From Hydrangea macrophylla (taxonomy: Eukaryota; Streptophyta; Magnoliopsida; Cornales; Hydrangeaceae): 64,000 nt of DNA. The notes under the pieces were generated by a model. That model had not been told where the DNA came from, did no database searches, and saw only the letters and a program-made list of their open reading frames with translations. The stretch's first letter is position 1, and every line of letters starts with the position of its first letter. This document shows, one piece after another, positions 46,466-59,200 of the stretch. The position numbers and the translations under genes were made by a program. Where the stretch lies: positions 48,757,155 to 48,821,154 of the forward strand of contig CM066994.1 in the NCBI GenBank assembly GCA_033977485.1, read 5' to 3'.

Positions 46466-47749
46466 TCATTCGATCGGTTGGTCCAAGCCAAGATAGTGGA
46501 TGTGATTAGGATACGGGACATCTTCTATAAGGTTCTGAATGTCATGGCGGAGGCGGATGCACTGATCGGTGGTATGGCCTAGATTTTGGTGATAAGCACA
46601 TCGTAGGCTCATGTTGTAGTGGAAGGGTATAGGATCTAGTAGCGGCTTATGAGGGAGGAGCTGCAGGTGGCCCTTTTTGAGTAGGTGGTCCAAGGCTGTG
46701 GAAAGAGGAACATCAAGTTTGGAGAATTCGCGAGGGCCTTTTGGGCGATTTGGCGAAATGGAGTGGCATGGACGAAGGGCGCAGGCCATTGATTGGTTGC
46801 TAAGTGCATTGATATCCGGGGAGTCCAGGGAGTAGTTAGGTCTCTTGGACTGGTGTTGGGGTTCATCCTTTTGTAACTTTCCTTCTCTGATGGCATCCTC
46901 TATTCTGGTGCCTATTTCAAATAGCTCTTCGAATGTGGAGATGGATTGGTAGAATAGTTCGTCATGATATACTGGTTGCATATTCTTAACCAGCATACGT
47001 ACTTGCTCTTTCTCAACAGGTCTGTGGATCATTTGAGCCACTTTATTTCTCCATCTGCTCAAGAACGCAGTGAAGGACTCATTGAAGTTCTGCCTGGTAG
47101 TCTCTAGATCCCAGATGGTGATATCAAACTCTTGGTTGTAAGAGTAGTGATCAATAAAAGTTCTAACAACGTCTTCCCAGACTCGGGTCTTGGAGGCTTC
47201 AAGGGTTAGGAACCAGGATAGTGCGGCATTCTTAAGGGTTTGCGGGAACAGCATCGCAATGTGCTCATGAGTGCAGCCCATCGATTGGAAGATGCCCATG
47301 CACAACTTGATGTGACTTTTTGGATTCCTTGTTCCGTCAAAACGGTCGAAGGCAGGCATCTTGAAATTCTCTGGCAGTTTCAGCTTGATGGGCTCAAAGA
47401 GGCCTTCCAGGTCTAACATGTAATCATCGACCCCCTTGCTTTTCCTCAGTACGCTTTCCAACTTGTCAACCTAATCCATTTTCTCTTGAAGCTTCTTCTC
47501 ATACGCAAATGGTGGGACCCCTTGAAACCAGTCTTTCTCCCCATTATTCTCAGGTGGGGGTGGTTCAAACCCTGGTGGTGGAAACCCGGGCGGAGGTTGC
47601 GGCCGCTGCTGCTTCAATTCTTCCATGAAACTCAAAACTTGGGCCAGGCGATCAGATTGCTGACTTATGGTTGTTCCCAACACAGTGACCTTATTTTCTA
47701 ATTCTTCTTGATTCATGCTGAAGTAACTTGGTGGGCAGATCTTGACCAA
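46466..47749 (-). pseudogene. Gag of the non-autonomous Tat element, one stop
   Basis: One frame from the ATG at about 47749, interrupted by a TAG near 47471. Order: coiled-coil N-terminus (MNQEELENKVTVLG), Pro-rich segment (PPPGFPPPGFEPPPP), capsid block with FKMPAFDRFDGTRNPKSHIK and AALSWFLTLEASKTRVW, LETTRQNFNESFTAFLSRWR, and knuckle CAYHQNLGHTTDQC (C-x2-H-x4-H-x4-C), ending GLDQPIE. About 427 codons in all, near full gag length. The downstream 331 codons are open and could be translated from the internal ATG at 47461. Confidence 0.88.
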
Positions 47750-49388
47750 ATGGCTGTTCGAACTTCTGACCTAAGACAAGGATCCTAGCTGCTGACTCCG
47801 GGAATCTATATTGACCTGACAGATTTTGAGAGGACTAGATCAGATTTTGACAGTGATGGCTTTAGACAGACAAAGACAGTGATGTTTAACAAACGTGGAC
47901 TGACTTGTGCAAGAATGGTCAAGACAGTGCGCGCAGATTAATGGGAACGGTGTATGCAAATGAGATAAACATGCGGATGTAAGTCCTAATCTACATGATG
48001 CTCCTACTTCTAACAGATAGCAGTTAAGCAAATAAGGTCCTAACCATATAGAGTGTGCCAACTTTACTTTCCAGTATGATCACCAAGGGATAACAGGGAT
48101 TTTCGGGATACTTCGGGGATTTTTGACAGAGTTTCTGGGAGAAACAGGGATTTGGAAGATTCGGAGAAATTTCTAGAAGTCATTTGAGTTTTTAGGAGAA
48201 ATAGGGATTTCTGGTTGATTTGGACTGAGCTTCTAGGAGAAACTGGTATTTTGGGTATTTCTGAGGAATATGGATAGAGTTTCTAGGAGAAACAAGTATA
48301 TCTGGGCATTTCTGGGTGATTTGGGCAGAGGTGCTAGGATTTTCGGAGAATCTGGGAGATTTGGGCAGAGCTTATGGGAAAACATGAAAATTTGGGTGAG
48401 TTGGACAGAGTTTCTGGGAGAAACAAGTATACCGGAGTTTCTGGGAGAAATTGAGATTTCTGGGTAATTTGAGAGATTTGGATAGAGCTTCTGGGAGAAC
48501 AGGTATAACTGGGTAAGTCGGACAGAGTTTCTGGGAGAAACAAGTATATTGAAGTTTCTAAGAAAAATTGAGTTTTCTAGGTATTCTGGGGGAAGCAAGA
48601 ATATCTTTGGGGGACATAAGTATATCGGAGTTTCTGGAAGAAATTGAGATTTCTGGGTAATCTGGGGAGAAATAGGGATTTCTAGAAAATCTGGGTGATT
48701 CGGACAGGATTTCTAGGAGAAACGGGGATATCCTGATGAGTTGGGTAGAGTTTTTGGGAGAAATAGGGATATACGGCGAGAATAGGTGATGATGGTGATC
48801 ATACTATCCAGCAAGTTTTCATACTCCTATGTCTCAGGACCAACAAACAAGGTTTGCGGTGTATATCTTTGTGAGCATGGAGCAGACATCCTTATCATGG
48901 TGCCTAGGCAAGTCAACTCAATGTGATCACATGTGAGTGATTGCCTTGGAAATCATAAGAAAGAGGTTCTGTTCTATGCTACATAAGCGTCTACACCGCG
49001 CAGGTAATCCCGTCAGGGCATACAGCAGTTATATCACATTGTCCTATCTGAAAAGATAAATGAACAGTCCTATGAAAGGTTCTACAGGAATCTATATGCA
49101 AAGGCTGGGTTTAGTCAAAGAGGGTCCGTTGACGAGAGTTCCAAAATACCGTCGGAGAGACAGTACGGAGGTTATTACTCTTTTTGATATACCTTGGAAG
49201 GTACAGTATCACGGTGACTTGGGCCCTGGTACAGCAAGACCTGAACAATGTCAGCGCCGCGTTTCAGACACAGTCGGAGGGGGAATGCAGAAGTGCAATG
49301 CGGTGAACCAGACACAGTAAAAAGATGATTTTAAGGATGCTTCTTATGAGTCAAACCTCTGTATTATTTTGTTTTGAAAATAAAAATA
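47750..49388 (-). other. Leader of the non-autonomous Tat element
   Basis: Non-coding. The interval 48131-48770 holds about ten copies of TTTCTGGGAGAAA-type mini-hairpins (TTTCT/AGAAA arms around GGG) at 30-95 bp spacing. The rest shows no recognised signal. Minus ORFs at 48233-48598 are translations of the repeats. Confidence 0.7.
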
Positions 49389-49406
49389 TCCCCAGCAGAG
49401 TCGCCA
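49389..49406 (-). other. Primer binding site of the non-autonomous Tat element
   Basis: The plus strand reads TCCCCAGCAGAGTCGCCA, ending in CCA as a tRNA 3' end should, 3 nt from the 5' LTR. The tRNA type is not assigned. It is intact, unlike the decayed copy near 22160. Confidence 0.8.
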
Positions 49407-49409
49407 GAT

Positions 49410-52400
49410 TGTGGATACCGGGATTCCACCGCTTTGTTTGCTTTTGAAGCTTGTTTGAAATTTGAATCAAGGAAAGAGAAAAGGTCTGTTGAAAACAGAT
49501 ACAGAGTCGCCACTTGGTCTTTAAGGAACCAAGAAACCTTATTTTGACTCACCCAAATGGATAAAGGGCACCGGTCCTTCATAACCAAAGAACTTGGCTC
49601 GGGGTTTTGGTACGAGAGAGGAAGGAGCCTTTGTCGCGACTAAAACACCCTCAACTCGCCCCGTCTTTTGACGGGCCTCAATTAGCATCCAAATAATCAT
49701 CTTATACTATGTATGGTTCGACAATTAATACTATGAAAATATATTACATTACATAAGAAAACTTGGAATTGGAAGATCTAAAGATAAGATATCATTCATA
49801 AGATCTAAGCCAAGTATCACACAATGCAAAGTGAAAGATCACACAAATAAACCTAGGAAAAATCGTCTAATCACATATCAAATAATCAAGACTTCCTAAT
49901 CTAAAGGGGGACATGAATTGTTCTTGAAACAAAGTAAACAAAGAAATCAAAATATGCTTAGCAAGCTAGTATGATGCATGTTAATCTTTGAGGAAAAGAA
50001 GACCTCTCAATCCCCGGGATGGATGAGAAAGGATGATTAGATCGGGGGAAGCATGAACGTGTGATCAAGTTCATTCCTTATGATCTTCTTAGATTAGGAG
50101 CCATGAAAGCCCCAAATCTTGCATGGATGCAATGTATGATCTTAAAATGTGCAAAGGTTGTAGTGTGTTTGTGTACATGAATTCCTAGAATGACTTAGAA
50201 GTCTATAATGTGCATGAATGGATGGATGAAATCAATATGGGATATGTACAAATGTAGTATGAACTACTTCCTAAGATATGAACTAATTTGGAAGGCATAT
50301 AAGCATCAAATCAAAGAATGAAAGTTAAAATGTGCTTGCTGTGAATAGTGGACAGAACAGTAACATGATCTTGTAAAAATGGAAACGAGGGGTTAGGAAT
50401 GCTTTCAATGCATGATTGTTTATGGAGATGTTCCTTATTGTGTCTAGAACACTACCCAAAAAGACAATCTTTAATAACTATCACAGATTGAGAGAAATCA
50501 TATGAACAACAGAGGTCACTCAGAAACATAGTCTGTACTGTCGACTGAAATGTTAAAAAATCTTAGAAAATGAAAACGAATGATCTAGGGGCCCATTTTA
50601 TACAGAAAGTTCCCTAAGACACTGAAGGTTAAGGGAAAAATAAGTTGGGACCACCCCTTTTGGAAAATATTTCTGAAAAAGAAGTTGGAAGTTAGTCAAG
50701 CTGCTGTGACAGCAGAGGCAGAATGTTTGGAAGGAATGTTTGGGTCCAAAGGGACCATTTTCAAGTACTTCCAAGTCAAACCAAAAATCATGGGTGTTCT
50801 CCAACGGGTTAGGAAGACTTTCCAAGTGGCCTTGCATCTACATGTTGAGTATTGAGTTCTAGAGAAATCTTTGAACTCAGCTCACTCACTGTTTTGACTC
50901 ACTGTTTTGAAGATTTTGGGAAAAATAAAGTTTTCTTTCTTGAAATCAAAATGAGAGGGATTGAGGGGGGGTTTGAAATAAAGGTTTTGAAAGTGTATTT
51001 TCAATACTCAATAAAGATTATAACCACTTAAAATGCCAACATTCAACTCATCATCAAGAACCTCCAAGATTGTTGGAGAAACTTATTTTTATTTGAGCAT
51101 AACTTCAATACACTTCAAAGGAGACCTTGGAGATATTGAAGTTATGATCATCATCTATCAAACATGCTTTTGAGGTCAAGAGCTACTATCCATAAAGATT
51201 CACTCACCCCAAACTTCATGTCATCATTTAGATGATGATGAACTAGTAAGTAAAATAAAGAAAATCAAAAAGAGATGAGGTGAGAAGAGATAAACAATGA
51301 ATAAACAAGCAAGTAGATAATGATCAATAGATGATATTCATGAAGTATTGAACTTGTAGCATGGTGTTTCACTCATATGCAATGACATTGGACATGGAAG
51401 AAGCTTCTACTCTCTTAAATGCTCACTAAAATGGTGGTTGGGTGTATTGAATGTTGAAGTAAATGGGAGTAATGTAGTAAAAACAAAGTTTAGAACTCAC
51501 TTTTGTTTTGAAAATCAAAGAAGAAAGCTTCTTTTCTCTCTATTCTAACCTTATCTCTACAACTTTCTCTCCCGAACTTTCTCTAAACTTGTATTTGACT
51601 CCCCCAAAATGAAGAGCAATGGGGGGTTTAAATAGGCCAACTTGGGGTGATTTTGGAATTTAGAAAGTACTCCCATTGGCTCCAAACATCTGAAATCATA
51701 AAACTATGTCGTTTTGGTTTTTAATTAATCAAAATGAATCCCCAAGAAAAATTACAAAAATACACCATTCTGGAGGGGAGTGCCGCGGCGGCACTGGGCT
51801 AGTGCCGCGGCGGCAGTGGGCCAGTACCGCGGCGGCAGTGCTCCTCCTTCGTCCAGATAATGCTGTTTAGGCCCCCTGAGGTTCCGGTATTCGCGAAAAG
51901 GCCCTATTTCGTCCGAAATTCACAGAAAATGCGTACAAACTCCAAATTGAGGTTGTGATATACCGTTGAAAAGGTAATGGAGTCTAATTTACATAAAAAA
52001 TAGTTCGGGGATAGGTCACTTTGAAAAGGTTTACGGTATTCACGATAAAAGCCGATTTGATCGCCTTTTCCGGCTTTGGAAATTCATAATAAATTCGTTT
52101 TAAATCCAGGAATTATGTGTGATATACCGTTGGAAAGCTATTGACCTCTAGTATTCATGAAAAATATTTGAAAATTGTTTCAGTGCCCCGATTCCAAAGT
52201 CAAATCTTGGTCAAACCGGTCAAACCTGGGATTCCCGGGAAGTTCTGGGAACCTCCGGGAGCTCCCAGGAGTCGACGTTTTCGCTCGATTCTCTTTTAAA
52301 ACTCATTTTAATACTTTTTTAATGATTCCGGTGAATTTGGACAATTTCGGTCAAACTTGGTCAAACTTGGTCAAACTCTGGTCAAACCTGGTCAAACCTT

Positions 52401-52700
52401 GGTCAAATCGGTCAATGGGGACTTTCGGGGAACTTCCGGGACTTCCGGGGGTCTCTGGGGAGCTGACGATTTCTTCCAGTTTTACTTAAAAACTCATTTT
52501 ATCATTTTTCTTACGACATAGCATGTTTTCAGAACTTCGGGACCAAATCTGGGAGTTTTTGGGCTTTCAGGGGCATTTTGGTCAATCTGAGCATTCTGAG
52601 AGATAGAGCTGACTTCCAGGAGTCCCTTTTTTACGATCATTGTGAACCACCAAGCTATGGGTCTCCTAAATCCGATAGCCGACAAAATGGGGTGTCTACA
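49410..52700 (-). repeat. 5' LTR of the gag-only Tat element
   Basis: 3291 bp, near-identical to 39022-42282 but with the palindrome cluster expanded by about 22 bp (51779-51840) and small indels elsewhere. Confidence 0.92.
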
Positions 52701-53486
52701 GGGGGGGGGGGGGGTATGGACAGGACGAGAGATTGGAGAAATTATGTTGGGTGTAGAGAGATCCAACGGACTTGGAGAAGTTTGGTGGTTGTTGCTAGAT
52801 TGTAAGGACCGGCCTAGAGAGATTGTGTTGGGAGTAGCGAGATCCAAAAGACTTGGAGAAGTTTGGTGGTTGTTGCCAGATTGTAAGGACCAGACTGGAG
52901 AAATTGTGTTGGGAGCAATGAGATCCAACGGACTTGGAAAAGTTTGGTGATTGTTGCTAGATTGTAAGGACTGGATCAGATTAGACCAAGGAGAGGTTGT
53001 ACAAATTTGAGTGACAGGGGGAATATGGGTAGGGCTAGAGATTTTAGAAGAGATTGGAGCAGTTGTGGTTTGAAAAATGGGACTGTAACCTAGATCATCC
53101 ATGGCGTTGTCGATCCAAGGATCTGGATCAGGCTCTTTGGATTTTTTGGGTGATTCCTCTTTTGAATGAGCTTGAAGTTGTGAGACTTGTTCCTTCAGTT
53201 CTAGAACTTGCTGTTCGAGGAAAAAGATGTAAGAAACACAACCCAAAATGGGATCCTAAATCCTAGCTGTAGCTTCATACACAAGGGATTTGATAGTTTG
53301 TTGATGATCTACTTCGGATACCCTTTCAATAAGGCGTAGAAAATTCTTATATCCGAAAACAATGGGAATTGCCTCATAATCCTTCATACTCCCTGCATTC
53401 TGAAAAAACGGAGCCAAGGAATAGTCACTTCTGCACCGTCTTCTATTATACTCACATGCACCACAACGACTTGGGTTAAAAGCCAT
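52701..53486 (-). pseudogene. LOB-domain (LBD-like) gene, 5' portion, interrupted
   Basis: The ATG at 53486 opens MAFNPSRCGACEYNRRRC, the LOB-domain zinc block C-x2-C-x6-C-x3-C, but the fourth Cys is Tyr (CRSDY). The GAS-like block follows (VFGYKNFLRLIERV), then SLVYEATARI, an in-frame TAG at 53256-53258, and DPILGCVSYIFFLEQQVLEL, which fits the family's DPVYGCV and leucine-zipper-like coiled coil. After that comes a Ser/Asn/Pro-rich tail with three 27-residue repeats (SLQSSNNHQTSPSPLDL) before the Tat element at 52700. LBD proteins are plant-specific nuclear DNA-binding regulators of organ boundaries. The lost Cys, the stop and the insertion make it a pseudogene. The tail is unusual for the family. 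Confidence 0.8.
52741..52983 (-). repeat. 81-bp minisatellite in LBD-like coding region
   Basis: Three units starting at 52741, 52822 and 52903, in frame, encoding the 27-residue repeat. A diverged fourth unit can be read in the other half of the gene at about 38930-39000. A G14 run at 52701-52714 encodes the Pro run next to the insertion site. Confidence 0.85.
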
Positions 53487-53887
53487 TTTGGTATGATTCT
53501 CTGATCCTTTTCTTGATCTCTATGGGAAGCTCCTGTACTGAGCTTGTTTTAACTTCTTCTTATTCAGATCTGGGTTGGGTGAGGTTTTTTTTTTTTTTAG
53601 AAGGAAAGAGAGACGAGTTTCTGCCAAGAGGTGGAAGGAAGAGAAAGAGAAGAAGGAAGAGAAGAGGGGAGTGAGACAGAGAGAGGTTCATTAAAGACAG
53701 AGAGAGAGAGAGAGAATTGGTGAGAAGGATAGAGAGAGGGGGAGCATGGAGGGTCTTTTAAAAGGAGAAGAAGAGAAAGGGGGACTAGATCTATAAGGGG
53801 ACAAGGAAAAGAGACAGGTGAGAAATAAAAAAGAAAGAGAGGGAGAAGGGGTTAGTGAGAGTGACAGAGAGAGAGAGAGAGTCTATG
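53487..53887 (-). promoter_or_regulatory. CT-rich 5' region of the LBD-like gene
   Basis: On the gene's sense strand this is CT-rich, with GA/CT microsatellites at 53695-53715 and 53867-53881, typical of plant 5' untranslated regions. No clear TATA box was found. The LTR at 53888 begins 402 bp upstream of the ATG, so any distal promoter is displaced. Confidence 0.4.
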
Positions 53888-56209
53888 TGTCACACCCCAA
53901 CCCGCCTCAAGCGGATTAGGACACGTGTAACAATGCTACAAGCGCCCCAATACATTAATTAGCAAAGAAAACATGTAAATCTTTTAAAAAAACCTAAATT
54001 TAACAACATAAAATGACATTATTTTGATAAAACAGCCTCAAGGGTAAAATGGTCATAAATGAAGTATGGTCAAATTTTACATCAAAAGATAGGTCTTTGA
54101 GTCCCGGTTCCAACGCAAAAAAAACAGCGCGCGAATCCTAGTTTTCTAGAAAGAGTTATGCATGTTTCCGTAAAAGCCAACGTGTAGCAGATTTGTACGC
54201 GGATCGATTCGCCCTTTAAAACCAGATCGATCCGACTTCAATATTTCTAGCAGAATGTCCCCGAAAAAGGGCCGGATCGATCCACCCTTTAACCTAGATC
54301 GATCCGGGACTGCAGAACTTGATTTTTACTACTAAAAACCCCTTTTTTTCAAGCCAAAACACCTCAACTTCAAATCAAACTTCATGTAACTTTAGGAAAC
54401 CTTTACCAAACTATATCTAAGTTCTTCCCAACATTACTCCAACATGTAAAACACCATTATAACTACAAGAGATACAAATTTAACCTCATTGAAGCAAATC
54501 AATGCATACAAATTCTTAGTTTTTACATGTTCCAAATCATAACCAAACAACACCAACTTCAAGGAACTTTGAGAAAACATTTGCAAAAATCATTTCCAAT
54601 CATTCTTAAGCATTACCAAGCATACAAACACACAAACTCTCTCTTTAGCTAAATAAACCATAAAACTCATTTCTTTTGATTGAAAGCATACTCTTGACAT
54701 TCATCTCTTGTTCAAAACTAACAAATCATAGAAACTTGTTGAAAATGAATTCATAAACTTTGCAAATAAATTGATTACAACCAAAACTCATTCAAAATGT
54801 ATAGACAACTTCTTTTGAGTCAAATCAACCCATATGGAAACATCCAAATCATTTCAAAAATATTTCCAAATGTCTCCAAACATTAACCAAACACCATAAG
54901 TGTTTTCAAAAGCATTTCAAAACAGTTGAGAAGTTATTTTAACACTCAAATCACATCAATCCTTCACTAGCAACATAAACTTGCATCAAACTCCTCATTT
55001 CCCCATACTTGAGTAGTTCTACACACACAAAACTTATAATGCTCCAACTAAGAGCTTAAACGTGCATCAAATCACACTTTTCCAACATGAATATAACTTA
55101 TCAAACAAAAGACCCCAAATCTAATTTGCCTTTCAAAGTTACATAATCTATAAAGTTCTCCCCAAACACAAACAACTTATGGATAACATATTTCAACCCA
55201 TACTACAAGATATAACCAACACTAAATTGAACCTTATATATTATAAGTTTTCCAAAAAATGAGTAAACTATACATCTCCAAACCATAAGTTGCATTAGGA
55301 AACTTAAACAGCTAGATTTATGAGCATATTAACACACATCTCATAACCCCCATGCCCAACCCGTCATATTGATCATTTCCTTTCCTCCTCCCGTACCGTA
55401 CCGTACTGGCGGTGGTTATTCAATAACCACAACAGAAAATAGTATTTGTTTAAGCTTTCACTTAGTGAGTAAAACTAATCACATGTATGAGTGTATGTCA
55501 TCTTCAATGCAGAAGTCAAATCAACATATTGTTTAGTTTCCAAAAGACCAAATATCAATTTATCGTGTCGCTCTTGCCTGTTTCCCTTATGAGCATATAG
55601 CACCTCTAATTCACACTCTATCACATACCCTTCCATAGCTGGGTCGTCACCCACACACCTTTACACAGTTAAGTGGTGAGTACCCTTACACCGTTGGGTT
55701 TTTCCATGTCTCCTTATTATGGAGTAAATTCACGGTGAATCAACATAAGGCTTTCTTCAACACACATAACACATAATCACATAATCATCTCAGCATAGCA
55801 ATCCTTGCAAATTAAGCATAATAACTTCCAATTTAAACTATCATGTTTTAAGCAACATAATTCAACATGCTAACATCATAATCAACATGATACATCATAA
55901 ATTGTAACATTAAACACAATTATACATTCAGCCCATGGATTAGAGTCACTCACCTCTGGATTTTCGCTCCTAATAGCAGAATTAAGATCCTAGTATGATC
56001 TAGGTATAATTCCTATACAAATTTTATAAGTTATAAGCTAAACCCCCGAATTGAGTCACAGAAAAACTGTCTCAGAAATCAATTAGGCTAGTACCATCGC
56101 GTTAGACTCATTTCCAGGAGTCCGAATATGTAGCCTGTTTCAAAATTAAACGTCGTTAAGTGCGTCAATCAGAGTCGTGAATGTCGGTGTCGATTCCGTC
56201 GAGATTTTT
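53888..56209 (-). mobile_element. Partial chromovirus-like LTR interrupted by element 3
   Basis: It starts TGTCACACCCC on the plus strand, i.e. the LTR 3' end GGGGTGTGACA in minus orientation. No primer site borders it, so it is a 3' or solo LTR. It contains four GATCGATC-core palindromes (54195-54310, including GGATCGATCC at 54274-54283), the conserved phrase before them (54085-54190) and a splice-donor consensus GAG|GTGAGT at 55954/55953. Its remaining part should lie beyond element 3, outside the window. Much of the middle (54350-55350) is simple AAACTTCA-rich sequence. Confidence 0.6.
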
Positions 56210-59200
56210 TGTAACACCCGCGAATTTCAAAAGAAAAAAAAAATATATATATAATAATAATAATAATGATAATAAAAAAAAATTGGTATCTTGTTATTAT
56301 TTGATTAAGACTATATGTATATATATATGTATTATCTTTGGTTAATTCATTTAATTTTTTTTTTATTACTTTTTATTAAGACCATATTTGGAGCCCAATG
56401 TTTTGGCTCAATAGCAATTCAAACTAGATCTAATTCCATTTTGATACAAAAATAAGTCCTAGCTGGCCACCCCTCTCCCTCTTTCTTCCTTACCCACGGC
56501 TCACATTCTTGGCCGTGTGTTTTTCTTTCCCCTCATGCAACATATATATACTATACACATACATATATTCATTTAATACATTTAGGGACAAACCCCCTAA
56601 ATCAAGGAAAAGCAAGTCAAAAGAGAACAAAAGGAAAGAACAACAAAAATGTGGTAACACACCAAATTTTGTCCACCACCACATTAGGTGGTCTCCAACA
56701 AACACTTGCTTTTTATTTATTTATTTTTATTTATTTTCTTTAAAGAAACACTATTCTCCTTATGGGTATTCCAAACCTCACCTCACGCAGAGAGAGAGAG
56801 AGAGAGAGAAGACTGAGGATTCAAGGTATGTTCTTGCCCATGTCAATTATTTTCTAGAGTTATGCAACATCACACACATGCTAGATATGCTTAAATCAAA
56901 GCCTTAGGCATGTCATGAATGACCACCATTAAAGCTTCATTTGAAACTTCATTTTTTCAACCATCCCCAAATCACCTCATATGAGTCTCAATATGTTCCT
57001 CATGGGTCCCTAATATTTCCCTTAGAGCAGTTTTTCAAAAGCCATAGTCAATGGCCATGAATTTTAGATTTTTCTTTATTAGACCTACTTTTGATTTTAT
57101 CCGAAATCTGTGCATATTATTTAGAATTGTGTTTTCAAACCAATTTATATGGATAGAGCTCGTCGAGAGGATCAATTTTCTTATAGGACTCGCCCAATTC
57201 CGTCAAGAATCGAGAGAGTTATAGCCATGTATATATTTATGTATATGTATATATATGTATCGATATATATGTATATATGTCGCAGACTCAAGTCTGCGTA
57301 GTGAAGAAGAAGTGTTTCATTAGAGATTTTCTACGGTGTAGCAGTTTAAATGGTTTGTATGGTATGAATCACCTATTAACCATTATTTCACCTTTAATTG
57401 TTGTAAAATTTATTCTTAGCAGTAATTCAAAATATAACTTTAGATTTTTTTTTTTAATTTCTGTGAAATCATAAAAATGAAATTTTATATTTTCCAATTA
57501 TTATTTTCATAATATTATGATGGAATAAATATTTAATTTAATTAACATTACTTTTAAATGCTTGTTTTTAGTTATGTAAAAATAGTATAAAAATGCATTT
57601 GGATGTTTATTAAATACGGAATAACTTCTAAAATATTTTATGGATAATGGTGGACTATTTGACAATTTATTAAATTATAAAACCATTGTTTAGAATTTGG
57701 TTACTATTTAGTAAATGAGATAAATAGAGATTTCATCACTTTACATATCTAGAATATTTCTAAATATTTGGGAAAAATACTGAAATATTCCTATGATCTC
57801 TTAAACTTATTAAAAAATAGTTTCTTGTAGAAATTTTTATGTTTTGGTATATTTTTGGAAATTCTATTCTTTGGTGACTATTTAAAAAAAATAGTATTTT
57901 AACTTCAAAAATGCGTATTAAATACTTCGTAAATCCGAAAAATACGCCGTCAGCGCCTAAAATCTTAGAGTAATGATGAGACTACTTTTCCTAAGTTTGG
58001 AGACGTTTCAGCACCAATAAAATTACATCCTAATTGTAAGACTCGCAATTGGTTAGAAATTACTGCAGACTCCGTATTGAGTTTAGTCAGTACCATTAGC
58101 CTTAGAATAATATAGGGATCATCGTATTGAGGTTAGGACACAGTTTTCGTTGAAATTACTGTTTTGCTCGTATATGGAGAATTTAGATTTAATTGTTATT
58201 CTATCATCATGAATTGTAGGGACCAAGACCTATTTGCTTTTCTGAAAAGAATCCTTATTCTGTTAAGATACCGAGGTGAGTAAAACGTTTCCCTAATGAT
58301 TGCTAAAATGTGGTGTCACTTTTATACTTTGAGATTGTTATAGAAACGTGAGTAATGGCTTCACCATTTGTCATTATTAAATGTGGTGATTGTTCTCATT
58401 AGTTGAGAAATATTAATTCCTTGGTAATTATATGGATATGGGAGTAAAATTGTGCCTTACTTTATGATATTTGTTGTGTTAATCTCAAATAGATGAGGAT
58501 TTTGAATTTGTTGAGATGATATATAGAACTTCTATGACTTGGCTTATCCCAGCATTGAATATGGAATTGGCATGAATATGTGATATGAATATACTCATAT
58601 TATCAGTATTTCAATTATGTCATAATGAATCTAAAGGAAAAATCCAAAGTCACCGCCACAACCCTTGTTATTTAAATCCACTGCTTACAGAGAAACTAAC
58701 GTGACTGTCTTGCGGCAAGTGGTACCCATGTCCAATTAGAGCATATCTTGAGGAATGGGGTTTGGGTTGATACCCTTTTGTTATCACCGAATAGTGGTGT
58801 TTTAGTTATCCCGTCTCAATATGTGACGTAGGATCTTATGCGCATTTAGCCGAATAGTGGCTCCTTATTTTCTCATACGTCATAGCTATCCGAGAATGGG
58901 GCACCCTCGATACTCGATACGCCCGATTGGAGTAAGTGTCAAACTCGGAGAAGTGGCTAGGGTGTGAGGGGGGACCTATGGGTATATAGGTTTTGGCACG
59001 ATGTGAAGTGCAATTGTGGTAGTAAGTGTGAATTTGGTACAAACTAAAAATTGTATGCGCTTTTATGGTGTAATGTTATAATGTGTTTCTTTATAAATCT
59101 ATGAACAGGGTGGTAGGCCACATTAACACTTTTGCAGGACAGGCCTACTACATAGTTATTTACTTTATATGTTGTTTATCGTGAACAAGAAACTAACTGC

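Larger units (their letters stand above)
39022..52700 (-). mobile_element. Non-autonomous Tat element with gag but no pol (TR-GAG-like)
   Basis: 13679 bp with long near-identical LTRs (39022-42282 and 49410-52700), an intact primer site, a polypurine tract and a gag ORF, but no protease, RT, RNase H or integrase anywhere between 42283 and 46465. It is flanked by G on both sides (39017-39021 and 52701-52705 GGGGG; the target was a G-run, so the duplication is consistent but not decisive). Terminal-repeat elements with only gag are known in plants and presumably move with enzymes from full Tat elements. It interrupts the LBD-like coding frame. Confidence 0.9.

Noticed and set aside
46636..46896. 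Minus ORF overlapping gag
   Set aside because: Out-of-frame shadow of the Tat gag.
56205..56209. Target duplication of element 3 as TTTTT
   Set aside because: It lies in a T-run and the 3' partner is outside the window, so it cannot be supported.
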